The translations under genes and the position numbers were made by a program. A stretch of DNA of 64,000 nucleotides from NCBI RefSeq assembly GCF_006442315.1, contig NZ_VFVY01000015.1, positions 1-64,000 on the forward strand, in the 5' to 3' direction. Each line of letters opens with the position of its first letter. The stretch's first letter is position 1. The notes beneath the pieces are model-generated. The model searched no databases. It saw only the letters and a list, made by a program, of their open reading frames with translations, and was not told the origin of the DNA. This document shows, piece after piece, positions 1-8,885 of this stretch. The DNA is from Mesorhizobium sp. B2-3-4 (lineage in GTDB: Bacteria > Pseudomonadota > Alphaproteobacteria > Rhizobiales > Rhizobiaceae).

Positions 1-2225
1 AGCAGATAGAGTTGCCGTAGCGCATCGCGGGCATAGTGGCTTTCCAGATTGTCCTCTGGCCGGAACAGGCCCTGGCCACCGGTCTGCCTCTGGCCGCGGG
101 TGATGGCGCCGAGCGTGTCGAGACGCCGCGCGATCGTCGAGAGGAAGCGCTTCTCGGCCTTCACTTTGGTCGAGATCGGCCGGAAGAGCGGCGGCCTCGC
201 CTGGTTGGTGCGATGCGTTCGCCCCAGGCCCTGGATGGCGGTATCTGCCTTCCAGCCCGCCTCAAGCAGATAGTGTACACGCAGCCGCGTATTCCGGGCC
301 GAGAGTTCGGCGTGGTATGATCGGCCCGTCCCCCCGGCGTCCGAGAACACCAGAATGCGCTTCTGGTTGTCCATGAAAGCCTGCGTCTCGGCGAGGTTGG
401 CTGACCTGGCACGGTTTTCAACGACAAAGCGCTCGCCTTTGCGGACAATGCGGCGCGAGCGACCGGTGACCTCGGCCAGGATGTCCACCCCGAAATGCTG
501 GACGATCTGGTCGAGCGCGCCGGGGACAGGCGTCAAGCTGGCGAGTTTGGCGATCAGCTCGTCGCGCCGGGCAACCGCCTCGCGGCTCTCGACGGGCTGG
601 CCATCGCGGTAGACCGGGCGCGACGACAGATTGCCATCGGAGTCGGTGAAGGGCTCATAGAGCTGCACAGGGAAGGAATGGGCGAGATAGTCGAGGACGT
701 ATTCGCGCGGCGTGATGTCGACTCGGACGTCGTTCCATTCCTCGGTCGGCAGCTCGGCCAGCCGCCGTTCCATGAGCGCCTCGCCCGTCGAGACGATCTG
801 GACAACGGCCGCATGGCCCTCCTCCAGATCGCGGGTGATGGAGCGGATCAGGGTCGGCGTCTTCATGCTGGTCAACAAATGACCGAAGAAGCGCTGCTTG
901 GTGCTTTCAAAGGCGCTGCGCGCGGCCGACTTGGCCTGGGCATTGAGCGTGCCGGTGCTGCCGGTGATGTTGGCCGCCTGCATCGCCGCATCGAGATTGT
1001 TATGGATGACGCCGAAGGCCCCTGCGTACGCGTCATAGATGCGGACCTGTTCGGGCGTCAGCTCATGCTCGAGCAGTTCGTATTCGACGCCCTTGAAAGA
1101 GAGCGAGCGGGCCGTATAGAGGCCGAGTGCCCTGAGGTCGCGTGCCAGCACTTCCATCGCCGCCACGCCGCCGGCCTCGATCGCCTCGACGAACTCGGCG
1201 CGGGTCGAGAATGGAAAAAGCTCGCCGCCCCAGAGGCCGAGCCGCTGGGCATAGGCGAGATTGTGCACGGTGGTGGCGCCAGTCGCCGACACATAGACGA
1301 TGCGGGCATTCGGCAGGGCGTGCTGTAGCCTCAGGCCGGCACGGCCTTGCTGGGAGGGAGCGGCGTCGCCGCGTTCGCCCTTGCCGCCACCGGCGTTTTG
1401 CATGGCGTGTGCCTCGTCGAAAATGATGACCCCATCGAAATCCGGACCCAACCATTCGACGATTTGTTTGACCCGGGAAACCTTCTCCCCGCGATCGTCG
1501 GAGCGCAGCGTGGCATAGGTGGTGAATAGGATGCCTTCCGCCAGCGTGACCGGCCTGCCCTGCGGGAAGCGGGAGAGCGGGGTGACCAGCAAGCGTTCCA
1601 TGCCGAGCGCCGACCAGTCGCGCTGCGCATCCTCGATGAGCTTGTCGGACTTGGAGATCCAGATCGCCTTACTTCGGCCCTGCATCCAATTGTCTAGGAT
1701 TACGGCGGCGGACTCGCGGCCCTTGCCTACACCCGTACCGTCGCCGATCATGAAGCCTTGCCGGAAGCGCACGGCACCCGCGGTGTCATCGGCTGCGGCG
1801 CTAACCACGTCAAAGGTGTGGTCGAGCGTCCAGGCGCCGGCGAGATACTCGGCGTGAGCCTCGCCGGCATAGATGACGGTCTCGAGCTGCGCGTCCGAGA
1901 GCAGGTCGAGAACGTTCCGAGGCAGGCGCGGCCGATAGCTAGGCTTGGGCGGCGCGACCGAGGCCATCGCCGCCGACTGCACGAGTTGCGTGGGATGCGC
2001 CTGCGCGCCGGGAATTCGGATCGCCTGAAGTCCGTAATCCTCATAGATCGCATCGCTGATATGACCGCCCTCGGCCGCCTGCCAGTCGACCACCTCATAG
2101 GTGAGCTCGACGGCCTCCGGGGCAGCCAACCAGGATCGCGGTGTTGGCCGCGCCGTGCGCGCTGGATAGGCGCGCACGGGGCGGGGTGCGACCGAAGAGG
2201 ATGTGGGGATTGCGCCTGCGGGCAT
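1..2225 (-). CDS. Strawberry-notch-like helicase part of a methylase/helicase, partial and frameshifted from its N-terminal half
   Basis: This frame is open from about 2230 to the left edge, so the 3' end is outside the window. It encodes the helicase half of a large SNO-type protein: an acidic linker, VVDWQAAEGGHISDAIYEDY near 2090, a DEAH-like box (DEAHAMQNAGG near 1405), and a C-terminal helicase motif GLGRTHRTNQ near 215. In related rhizobial plasmid proteins these segments follow an N-terminal methyltransferase in one chain. Here the methyltransferase lies in another frame (2095-3252), so a one-base insertion or two-base deletion must lie near 2200-2240. An ATG at 2225 could allow separate translation, but its ribosome-binding site is poor. 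Role unknown; probably nucleic-acid modification on a mobile element. Confidence 0.75.
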   Translation of the reverse strand, partial: MPAGAIPTSSSVAPRPVRAYPARTARPTPRSWLAAPEAVELTYEVVDWQAAEGGHISDAIYEDYGLQAIRIPGAQAHPTQLVQSAAMASVAPPKPSYRPRLPRNVLDLLSDAQLETVIYAGEAHAEYLAGAWTLDHTFDVVSAAADDTAGAVRFRQGFMIGDGTGVGKGRESAAVILDNWMQGRSKAIWISKSDKLIEDAQRDWSALGMERLLVTPLSRFPQGRPVTLAEGILFTTYATLRSDDRGEKVSRVKQIVEWLGPDFDGVIIFDEAHAMQNAGGGKGERGDAAPSQQGRAGLRLQHALPNARIVYVSATGATTVHNLAYAQRLGLWGGELFPFSTRAEFVEAIEAGGVAAMEVLARDLRALGLYTARSLSFKGVEYELLEHELTPEQVRIYDAYAGAFGVIHNNLDAAMQAANITGSTGTLNAQAKSAARSAFESTKQRFFGHLLTSMKTPTLIRSITRDLEEGHAAVVQIVSTGEALMERRLAELPTEEWNDVRVDITPREYVLDYLAHSFPVQLYEPFTDSDGNLSSRPVYRDGQPVESREAVARRDELIAKLASLTPVPGALDQIVQHFGVDILAEVTGRSRRIVRKGERFVVENRARSANLAETQAFMDNQKRILVFSDAGGTGRSYHAELSARNTRLRVHYLLEAGWKADTAIQGLGRTHRTNQARPPLFRPISTKVKAEKRFLSTIARRLDTLGAITRGQRQTGGQGLFRPEDNLESHYARDALRQLYL

Positions 2226-3252
2226 GATGACCGGCAGCCGCCGGCACATGCTCGCTGACCCATTCGAGCAGTGTCGCAGCATCCGGGGCGACGCCGAGAA
2301 TGGCGGTGGAGAAGACTCCCGGGTCGTCAGCGGGCACACCGTCGAAAATGGTGAGCCGTGTCGCGTAGGTCGTGCCATGCTTGGCATAGACGGCGCCGTT
2401 GATCGCAGCGGAGAAGACGATGCGGCCACGTTCCTGCAGACGGGTAAAGGCGGGGGTCCAGGCCGCATGGTCCGGGGTGAAGTTCGCACCGGTGATCGTC
2501 ACCAGCCGCCCGCCGGGGGCCAGTCGCGCCAGCGCCGAGGCAATGTGACGCCAGGCCGCATCGGCGATGCGGCCCTCGACATTGGCCATGACGGAGAAGG
2601 GTGGGTTCATCAGCACCACGCTCGGTACGGCCGCAGTATCGAGATGGTCGTCGATCTGGGCGGCATCGAAGCGGGTGACGGGAACGGCCGGAAAGAGGGA
2701 GGAGAGAAGTGCGGCTCGCGTTTCAGCCAGCTCGTTGAGCACGAGCGAGGCGCCGGCGATTTCGGCCAGGATGGCGAGCAGCCCGGTGCCGGCCGAAGGC
2801 TCCAGCACACGGTCGGCCGGCGTGATCGCCGCGGCCGTCGCCGCGACGAGGCCGAGCGGGATCGGCGTCGAAAACTGCTGGAAGGTCTGCGCATCCTCGG
2901 ATCGCCGCGTATGCGTTGGCATGAGCCCGGCGATCTTCGACAACGCGGAAAGTCGTGCATCCGCAGATGCGGCTTTACGGAATAGCGGCTTTCCGTATTT
3001 GCCGAGGAACAGGATTGTGGCCGCCTCGCAGGCGTCATAGGCCTGTTTCCAGTTCCAGGCGCCGGCGGCATCGGAAGCGCCGAAGGCGGCTTCCATCGCC
3101 GCGCGCAACTTTGGTGCGTCGATGCGCTCGCCGCGTTCGAGATGAGGAAGCAACAGGCCAGCCGCAGCGAAGATGGCACCGGCGGCATTGGTTTCGGCGA
3201 GCGGCAGCGATACGACGGCGGGAGCCGCGGCGGCGGGCGAGATCATCTTCAT
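2095..3252 (-). CDS. SAM-dependent methyltransferase, N-terminal part of the methylase/strawberry-notch protein
   Basis: 385-residue frame. Motif I of a class I methyltransferase is visible (LEPSAGTGLLAI, about residues 145-156), followed by an NPPF catalytic motif (about 215-218) typical of N6-adenine or N4-cytosine amino-methyltransferases. The last 45 or so codons lose similarity because the reading frame shifts; the neighbouring frame continues with the family's helicase half (1-2225). If the shift is real, the cell makes a truncated methyltransferase of about 340 genuine residues. A sequencing error is an equally good explanation. It is the downstream member of a minus-strand block with ParB-like, DUF2958 and ArdC genes. 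Confidence 0.8.
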   Translation of the reverse strand: MKMISPAAAAPAVVSLPLAETNAAGAIFAAAGLLLPHLERGERIDAPKLRAAMEAAFGASDAAGAWNWKQAYDACEAATILFLGKYGKPLFRKAASADARLSALSKIAGLMPTHTRRSEDAQTFQQFSTPIPLGLVAATAAAITPADRVLEPSAGTGLLAILAEIAGASLVLNELAETRAALLSSLFPAVPVTRFDAAQIDDHLDTAAVPSVVLMNPPFSVMANVEGRIADAAWRHIASALARLAPGGRLVTITGANFTPDHAAWTPAFTRLQERGRIVFSAAINGAVYAKHGTTYATRLTIFDGVPADDPGVFSTAILGVAPDAATLLEWVSEHVPAAAGHHARRRNPHILFGRTPPRARLSSAHGAANTAILVGCPGGRRAHL

Positions 3253-3450
3253 GGTGTGAACCTCGGGAGAGCGGGGACAGGATCGAGCCGCGCGGCGCCC
3301 TCTCTGGACCGCGCGGATTCAAACCCATCCCGGCCCGCCTCTTCCTCTCAGGCGTCCGCCGAAGCCAAAATGAAACAAGCGCCCCGCCATGAGGTGGAGC
3401 GCTTGCCGTTATCAACCGACCTCGATCATATTCCGCTGTCAGGCCCCGAC

Positions 3451-3696
3451 TTATGTAGGAAACCATTGGCGTCGTCTGGATCGGGCGGCAGGTAAGGCAT
3501 CATAGGGATTGCCGTCGGCAAGATGACCGAACGGCGTGAACACGTAGTCCGCGCCCTCCTGCCCGACTGCGCAGATTGCATAACGCCGCTGCCCGGTCGC
3601 CGCGTCGACGCATTCCATTAGCGCGAGGTTGCCGTCGCCGGCGGCACGAAGCAGCGTCTGAAAGTTGCTGCGGGCGTGGTCGGGAATGATGGCAAG
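3451..3696 (-). pseudogene. DUF6117-like small protein lacking a start codon
   Basis: The frame reads IIPDHARSNFQTLLRAAGDG near its start and CAVGQEGADYVFTPFGHL further on, which resembles a small family common in rhizobial plasmids (I recall it as DUF6117). No ATG, GTG or TTG lies between the upstream in-frame stop and the conserved start; the expected start codon position reads CTT. The tail after GNPYDA also diverges. It is probably decayed, or translated from a non-canonical start. It overlaps the end of the 3618-4040 remnant in another frame. Confidence 0.5.
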
Positions 3697-4040
3697 TCCT
3701 TCGCATCTCCGGATTCAACTGGATCGCGGGCGCCCGCGAAGATCGCTTCGCCGCGTGCGATCGCCCATTCGGCCTTGTCCAGCCATTCCGGCGGCGTCGG
3801 TCGGCGGGCCTTGGCATCGCCGACGACGACCTTGAGCAAGGCCAGCATGAGTTCGAATTGTGCGGCCTTGCGCTGCACCACTTCCCCGAAATCTGCAGGA
3901 ACCGGAATGGCCTGTCCACGATAAGCGGCGCCGGCACCCTCCCAGATGCCGGTGACATGGGTTTCGACTTGCGGGTAAAGCGCGCGGGCGGTTTGGGGGT
4001 GCAGTCCGAGTACCGGATCAGCGAGCCCAGCGGGGCGTTG
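3618..4040 (-). pseudogene. Remnant of a conserved plasmid hypothetical gene
   Basis: An open frame without a usable start encodes a well-formed protein stretch (DPVLGLHPQTARALYPQVET..., then RPTPPEWLDKAEWAIARGEA) ending at 3618. A different frame starts with ATG at 4063 and gives a plausible N-terminus (MSAHIVYDNAPLGSL...) that degenerates after about 33 codons. Two frames with protein-like composition over the same bases suggest a junction or indels between two small genes. I do not recognise a function. It lies between the ParB-like gene and the DUF6117-like remnant. Confidence 0.4.
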
Positions 4041-4158
4041 TCATAGACGATGTGGGCGGACATGGATGTCTCCTGAAACGAAAAGGCCCGACAGGGCGTC
4101 GGGCCATGAGGGTGAGGCGAAGGGGAACGGGGCGACCGGAGCCGCCCGTCGATGGGTG

Positions 4159-6291
4159 CTATTCGGCAGCGACCGCGTGAGCGATGGCCTCATCGGCTGC
4201 CTGCGAGTCGTCTTTGTCGTCGCCGGCGAGGAACTCGGGCAGGTCAGGTTCCTCGCCCTCGCCCGGCTGCGCTGCCTGCGCGTCATCGCCGCTGAGGCGC
4301 AGCGGTTCAGGCAGCCAGCCACTATTGGCAAGGAGGCGTTCGGCCTGCCTGGCCATGTCGACCTTCTTGAGATGGTCGATGAGCTTGGCAGCCTGGTCGC
4401 CGGCACCTTCTCGCACGGCTTCGAGAATGCGGGACTTAGTGACCCGGCCAAGATAATTATCGACCGTCGGACGCCAACCCGCATGCACCATGTCGAGCCC
4501 GGTGGCGTGGGAGAGCCGGTCGGCTTCGCGAAAGCGCTGCTCTAGCCCGTGCTGGGAAACGCCACTGCCATAGGGGTTAGGCCGCTCGAACAGCGCGTTG
4601 ATCCCATAGCTGACGCAATGCGCCAGCAGTGTGTGCTGACTGGCTTCATCGAGACTGTCGAGCCAGGCCCACAGAGTCTGGTCGTCACCGAGCGGGATGT
4701 CGCCCTTCCACGCCTCGTGACGTTCGTCGATCGCCTTGGCCGAGGGGCTGTCTTTCAGCTCGGCGTCTTGCGTCGGCAGGTGGACATGTCGGACGATCGC
4801 CTCGAGGCAGCCGGTCGCGGATCGATGACCGAAGGTGTCAAGGACGAGCCGATGCAACAGCGCCGTGATCGCCACATGCTGGTTCTCGGCCACGGCATTG
4901 CGCAGCGCCAACGTGCGATGCGCGGTGAGCTCGATCACCAGGCGTTCGGGCAGCGGCTTGATGGAGTCGCCGTCATCCTCATCGGGCTCGGACGTTTGCG
5001 CGCCGATGGTGATGGTGGCGCGGCGAACCGAAGGATTGTCCCTGCCCTCCTCGCTCTCGGTCGCACCGTCGGTCTCGGCGGCGTTGTCGTCGACCGCCTG
5101 CATCGCTTCGTCCTCGGGGCGCACATATCCGCGATCGACGACCAGGTCACCGTCACGGTCAATGCTGATGAAGGCACCGGCGCGGCCGATATCGGCGGCA
5201 TCGTAGTTCATCGGGCGGCTCTCGAAGGCCTCAAGTGCAGTCTCGATCTGGCCGAGGCGCCGATCGACCTCGTCGGGGAGTTCGTCGGATTCGCCATACT
5301 CGGCTTCCAGCCGATCGTACTCCGCGCGCAGGGCTTCGCGTTCCGCCCGCTCCGCGTCGGTCAGATCGACGGGGGTGCCTGCCAGTGCCCGCAGACCGTG
5401 ATTATGGCCATAAGGCAGATCGACATCGATCACGATCCACTTCCAGCCCTCCGCCGCGATCTCGTCGGCGATCGACTTCAGCTTGTGGCCGACCAGGCGG
5501 TCGAGCAGCGCCGGATCCTGCAACCAACCACCATTGTCAGACTCGAAGAGGTCGCGCAGCACCACGCCTGCAGCAGCGACATACGCTTCGACACCAACGA
5601 ACAGCGCCCGGCGATCGTTTGCACGCACAGTGGTCTCCGTCAGCAAGCGCCGAATCTGCTGCGGCTCCTTCGACCAAGAGTTTTCGAGCGCCTCCCAGAT
5701 CTGCTCCTGGCGGGCGTGATCGTCGGTCACGGTAAAGGCCATGAGTTGCTCGAGCTTCATGCCATCCTGCTCGTAGACCTCGTGTAGCTTGGGCGAAACT
5801 TTTGCGAGCCGCAGGCGCTGCTGGACAAAGGTAGCGGACACGAAGAAGCGTGCCGCAATCTCCTCGTGGCTCGCGCCCTGGTCGTGAAGGGTCTGGAAGG
5901 CGCGAAACATGTCGAGCGGATGTAGATCTTCGCGCTGAAAATTCTCGGCCAGCGAATCCTCCTCGATCGGGATCGCGCTATGGGCATCGGTGACGACGCA
6001 CGGAACGGGCTCGGTCTTGACCATGCGCTTCTGCTTGACCAGCAGTTCCAGCGCGCGATAGCGGCGCCCGCCGGCCGGCACCTCGAACATGCCGGTCTCG
6101 TTGCCCTCGCCATTCAACACTGGCCGGACGTTGAGGCTCTGGAGAAGGCCACGCCGTGCGATCGAGGCGGCGAGGTCCTCGATCGTTTCCCCGCGCTTGA
6201 TGCGCCGGACATTGGATTGGCTCAGCATCAGCTTGTTGAAGGGGATGTCGCGCGAAGCGTTGAGGGTGATTTTCTGCTTGACGGTAGCCAT
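4159..6291 (-). CDS. ParB/RepB/Spo0J-like nuclease-domain protein, large plasmid type
   Basis: 710 residues from the ATG at 6291, preceded by GGAGA about 9 nt upstream; the frame extends further up but the conserved sequence begins here. Residues 15-115 form a ParB N-terminal domain with the box VPAGGRRYRAL (about 71-81) and ENFQRED (about 118-124), followed by an HTH-like segment (SHEEIAARFFVSATFVQQRL). The C-terminal 400 residues are acidic and not part of classical partition ParB. Such long ParB-like proteins occur beside ArdC and DUF2958 genes on rhizobial plasmids. They are not paired with parA here, so a partition role is doubtful; they may act in DNA binding or transfer. Confidence 0.85.
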   Translation of the reverse strand: MATVKQKITLNASRDIPFNKLMLSQSNVRRIKRGETIEDLAASIARRGLLQSLNVRPVLNGEGNETGMFEVPAGGRRYRALELLVKQKRMVKTEPVPCVVTDAHSAIPIEEDSLAENFQREDLHPLDMFRAFQTLHDQGASHEEIAARFFVSATFVQQRLRLAKVSPKLHEVYEQDGMKLEQLMAFTVTDDHARQEQIWEALENSWSKEPQQIRRLLTETTVRANDRRALFVGVEAYVAAAGVVLRDLFESDNGGWLQDPALLDRLVGHKLKSIADEIAAEGWKWIVIDVDLPYGHNHGLRALAGTPVDLTDAERAEREALRAEYDRLEAEYGESDELPDEVDRRLGQIETALEAFESRPMNYDAADIGRAGAFISIDRDGDLVVDRGYVRPEDEAMQAVDDNAAETDGATESEEGRDNPSVRRATITIGAQTSEPDEDDGDSIKPLPERLVIELTAHRTLALRNAVAENQHVAITALLHRLVLDTFGHRSATGCLEAIVRHVHLPTQDAELKDSPSAKAIDERHEAWKGDIPLGDDQTLWAWLDSLDEASQHTLLAHCVSYGINALFERPNPYGSGVSQHGLEQRFREADRLSHATGLDMVHAGWRPTVDNYLGRVTKSRILEAVREGAGDQAAKLIDHLKKVDMARQAERLLANSGWLPEPLRLSGDDAQAAQPGEGEEPDLPEFLAGDDKDDSQAADEAIAHAVAAE

Positions 6292-6463
6292 GGGGATTAT
6301 CTCCGAGACGGGCGGCGAGACTCTCTCGACCTCCAAACCCGTCAAAAAAGACGAGCGCAGCCCTCTCACTCTGAGGACTACGCCGCACTCGGAAAATCCG
6401 GGGGTACAGGGCCGCAGACACGACTTTGCGCATCTGCGGCTGTACGGATTTCAGGCTGAGATC

Positions 6464-6835
6464 TCACGCGCCGTCGCGACCAGACGGGGCGGCGTGGTAG
6501 AGGACGCGTTCGGCGTCGCGAAGGCTTCCGGCCCGGCGGGCGGCCTCCGCCCAGACCGAAATCGGCAGGTCGGTGGCAAAGAGGATGTCGCGCTCGATGC
6601 CCATGCCAAAGGGCAGCCGGATCGACGTCATCTCGAGCAGCGAGAAACTGCCCAGCTCGGGATAGCCGAGATCGGCGAGACCGAACATGGCGTCGCCATC
6701 GGCATCCAGTTCGGTCGCGAGCCAGGTTCCTTCGCCGAGCGGGTTGAAGAGCTTCACCACCGGCACGTGATCGGCGTTGCGCTCGCGGCCATTGGCGAGC
6801 AGGCGCTCGCGCAGTTCGTCGGTGAGGAGGATCAT
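6464..6835 (-). CDS. DUF2958 domain protein
   Basis: 123 residues with the DUF2958 signature: N-terminal LLTDELRERLLANGR, then PVVKLFNPLGEGTWLATELD and the segment FGLADLGYPELGSFSLLEM. The start overlaps the stop of the ArdC-like gene by four bases (ATGA at 6832-6835), so the two are probably translationally coupled. The biochemical role is unknown. The family travels with plasmid antirestriction and conjugation genes, which fits this block. Confidence 0.9.
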   Translation of the reverse strand: MILLTDELRERLLANGRERNADHVPVVKLFNPLGEGTWLATELDADGDAMFGLADLGYPELGSFSLLEMTSIRLPFGMGIERDILFATDLPISVWAEAARRAGSLRDAERVLYHAAPSGRDGA

Positions 6836-7803
6836 GCCGCCCTCCTGTCGATCTCGGCCTCATCGACCTCGGCCGGGCCTACCTTGGCTGCACCGTCAGG
6901 TCGCGGCAGGAAGGCGAGCAGCCAGTCGGCCGCCTTGCTGGCCTGGGAGGCGGCACGAACGATGGCGCGGTTGTCTTCGCGCAGGACATCGAGCCAGGAG
7001 GCCAGGTAGTCGGCGTGGCGCACGGTCGGCACGATTCCAAGCGAGGCGCAGCAGAAGGCTGCGTTCATCTCGGCGACCAGTTCCTCGAAAGCATATCTCT
7101 TGGTGCCGAAGGCGCCGCCGAGGTCACGGCCGACGCGGGAGGCGTGGCCGGTCGCATGCCCAAGCTCGTGCAAGGCGGTGCGGTGCCAGTCGATGGTCTC
7201 GAAATAGGCCTGCGGGGGCGGCACCCGCACGTAGTCCTGCGCCGGCACATAATAGGCACTGCTGCCACCGATGCGGAAATCGATACCTGTCGCCTTGATC
7301 AGCGCCTCGACGGCCGGCTCGATCAGTCCGGGCTCTGGCGCAGGCGGAGCCGCGGCCAGATCGTCGGGCAGATTTTCGCATTGCCCGATGTTGAACACGG
7401 TGAAGCGCTTCAGGAACGGTATCGCCTGAGCTGCCTCGCCGGTTTCTCGCGCCCGATTTTTCTCGTCGTCAGGGACGAAGCGGTCAGCATAGACGACGGT
7501 GGTGCCGCGTTCGCCCTGACGGACATGACCGCCCAGCGATAGCGCCTGGCGAAAAGTCAGCCAGCTCTGGACGGGGAAGCCATGCTCGACGACCGCGCCC
7601 CACAGGATCAGCACGTTGATCCCGGAATAGGCGCGGCCGGTGGCGGCATTGGCCGGTATGGTGAGGGGAGCTTTCGTCGCTGTCGTACCCCAGGGCTGCA
7701 CCCAGGGGAAGCGGCCGGCTTCCAACTCGGCGATGATCTTGTTGGTGATATCGTCATAAAGGCTTGCCCGGTCGGCGCCGGCGCGAGCGTAATGTCTGGA
7801 CAT
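6832..7803 (-). CDS. ArdC-like antirestriction protein (ssDNA-binding domain plus zincin metallopeptidase)
   Basis: 323 residues. The N-terminus (about 10-120) matches the ArdC-type ssDNA-binding domain, with YDDITNKIIAELEAG and the W-rich PWVQPW. The C-terminal half is a zincin-like peptidase with the HELGH zinc motif at residues 212-216 and a downstream EELVAEMNAAF helix that supplies the next ligand. ArdC proteins protect incoming plasmid DNA from restriction during conjugation. It is the first gene of a minus-strand unit with DUF2958 (ATGA overlap). Its presence argues that this part of the window is, or derives from, a transferable element. Confidence 0.9.
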   Translation of the reverse strand: MSRHYARAGADRASLYDDITNKIIAELEAGRFPWVQPWGTTATKAPLTIPANAATGRAYSGINVLILWGAVVEHGFPVQSWLTFRQALSLGGHVRQGERGTTVVYADRFVPDDEKNRARETGEAAQAIPFLKRFTVFNIGQCENLPDDLAAAPPAPEPGLIEPAVEALIKATGIDFRIGGSSAYYVPAQDYVRVPPPQAYFETIDWHRTALHELGHATGHASRVGRDLGGAFGTKRYAFEELVAEMNAAFCCASLGIVPTVRHADYLASWLDVLREDNRAIVRAASQASKAADWLLAFLPRPDGAAKVGPAEVDEAEIDRRAA

Positions 7804-8270
7804 CGCGGTTCTCCGCGACGGGCGCCGGAGGCCTCTCCTCCAGCCCTCAACCCGTCACGGCAAAGCCGGTCCCCACTCTCACTCTGGGGGGCGCTGCGGG
7901 GTCTCCCCGCAGAAGGGGGCGCGTCGGCAACGAAAGTGCCGACCAGGGGGAAGGCTTTTCACCACGAGATCGAAATGACTGTAACGCAGGTTCCCCGGCT
8001 TTCCGGCTCGACGCTTGTTGCGCCTCGCCGCCTGGCCTCCCGACCACGAATCCAGTCTCGTTCGTACTGCCCAGGCATCGCGGCCAGAGGAAGCGCAGCG
8101 ATCAGACTGCCTTGGCGTCCCCTGGCGTGCCCTTCACCGTCGAAAAGCCCACCCACCTTGCTGCAGCGGGCACAAGGTAAGCGAGCGGCGGAAGTGATTG
8201 TTGCCGTTTGCCTGCCTAGCAATCCGCACTATCTGAAGTACTCGTCAGATGACGGACGTGCGGGGCAGCC
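7804..8270. other. Intergenic region between divergent ArdC-like and SRAP genes
   Basis: 467 bases without a supported gene. It must hold the promoters of both flanking genes. No LexA box and no EcfG-type promoter was found, in contrast to the region to the right. Short ORFs here have frame-shadow composition and no ribosome-binding sites. Confidence 0.5.
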
Positions 8271-8864
8271 ATGTGCAACGACTACGAGCAGCATATCGCC
8301 TGGGCAGAATATTGCCGGATGATGCAATCGCTGGCGCTCGACATTCCCACCCATCAAACTGAACTGGATCTGCCGCAGGCGGATGACATCCGCATCAGTG
8401 ACCCCGCCCCGATCATGCGCGCCGCCGGCGACACGATCGAACTGACGCGCATGACGTTTGCCTTTCCACCCTCCGGGCCTAAAGGCGGGCCAATCTTCAA
8501 CTTCCGCTCGGACGGGCGGAATTTCTCCAACAGCAAGCGCTGCCTTATACCGGCATCGGCTTTCTTCGAATTCACCGGAAAGAAGTCTCCAAAGGCGAAG
8601 CATCGCTTCACCCTCAACGGCGCCCCGTTCATGGGGATCGCGGGACTATGGCGCGATGGCGAAGGCAACAAACCACCCACATTCGTAATGCTGACGACGG
8701 AACCGGGACCAGATGTCGTGCCGATCCACAATCGCCAGGTTGTCGTTCTCCGACCAGAGGACTGGGCGGCATGGATCCATCTCACAAAACCCGAGCCCGA
8801 GCTGTTGAGGGCCCTGCCCGCCGGTTCGTTGGCGGTCGAAACCGTTCGAGCAGGAACCGGCTGA
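8271..8864 (+). CDS. SRAP-family protein (HMCES/YedK type, abasic-site DNA-protein crosslinker)
   Basis: 197 residues beginning MCNDYE; removal of Met exposes Cys2, the catalytic residue that in this family crosslinks to abasic sites in single-stranded DNA. Other family hallmarks are present: the CLIPASAFFEF stretch (about 100-110), MGIAGLW (about 124-130) and VPIHNRQVVVL with the conserved His (about 151). Its location beside the translesion cassette imuA-imuB-dnaE2 fits the SOS-associated role in the family name. No LexA box is visible directly upstream, so SOS control of this copy is not supported by the sequence. Confidence 0.9.
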   Translation: MCNDYEQHIAWAEYCRMMQSLALDIPTHQTELDLPQADDIRISDPAPIMRAAGDTIELTRMTFAFPPSGPKGGPIFNFRSDGRNFSNSKRCLIPASAFFEFTGKKSPKAKHRFTLNGAPFMGIAGLWRDGEGNKPPTFVMLTTEPGPDVVPIHNRQVVVLRPEDWAAWIHLTKPEPELLRALPAGSLAVETVRAGTG

Positions 8865-8885
8865 AAGTTCAGCCTGATCTGGCCG

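Noticed and set aside
4549..5787. 412-codon open frame on the plus strand
   Set aside because: Antisense shadow of the ParB-like gene; no domain signature or ribosome-binding site.
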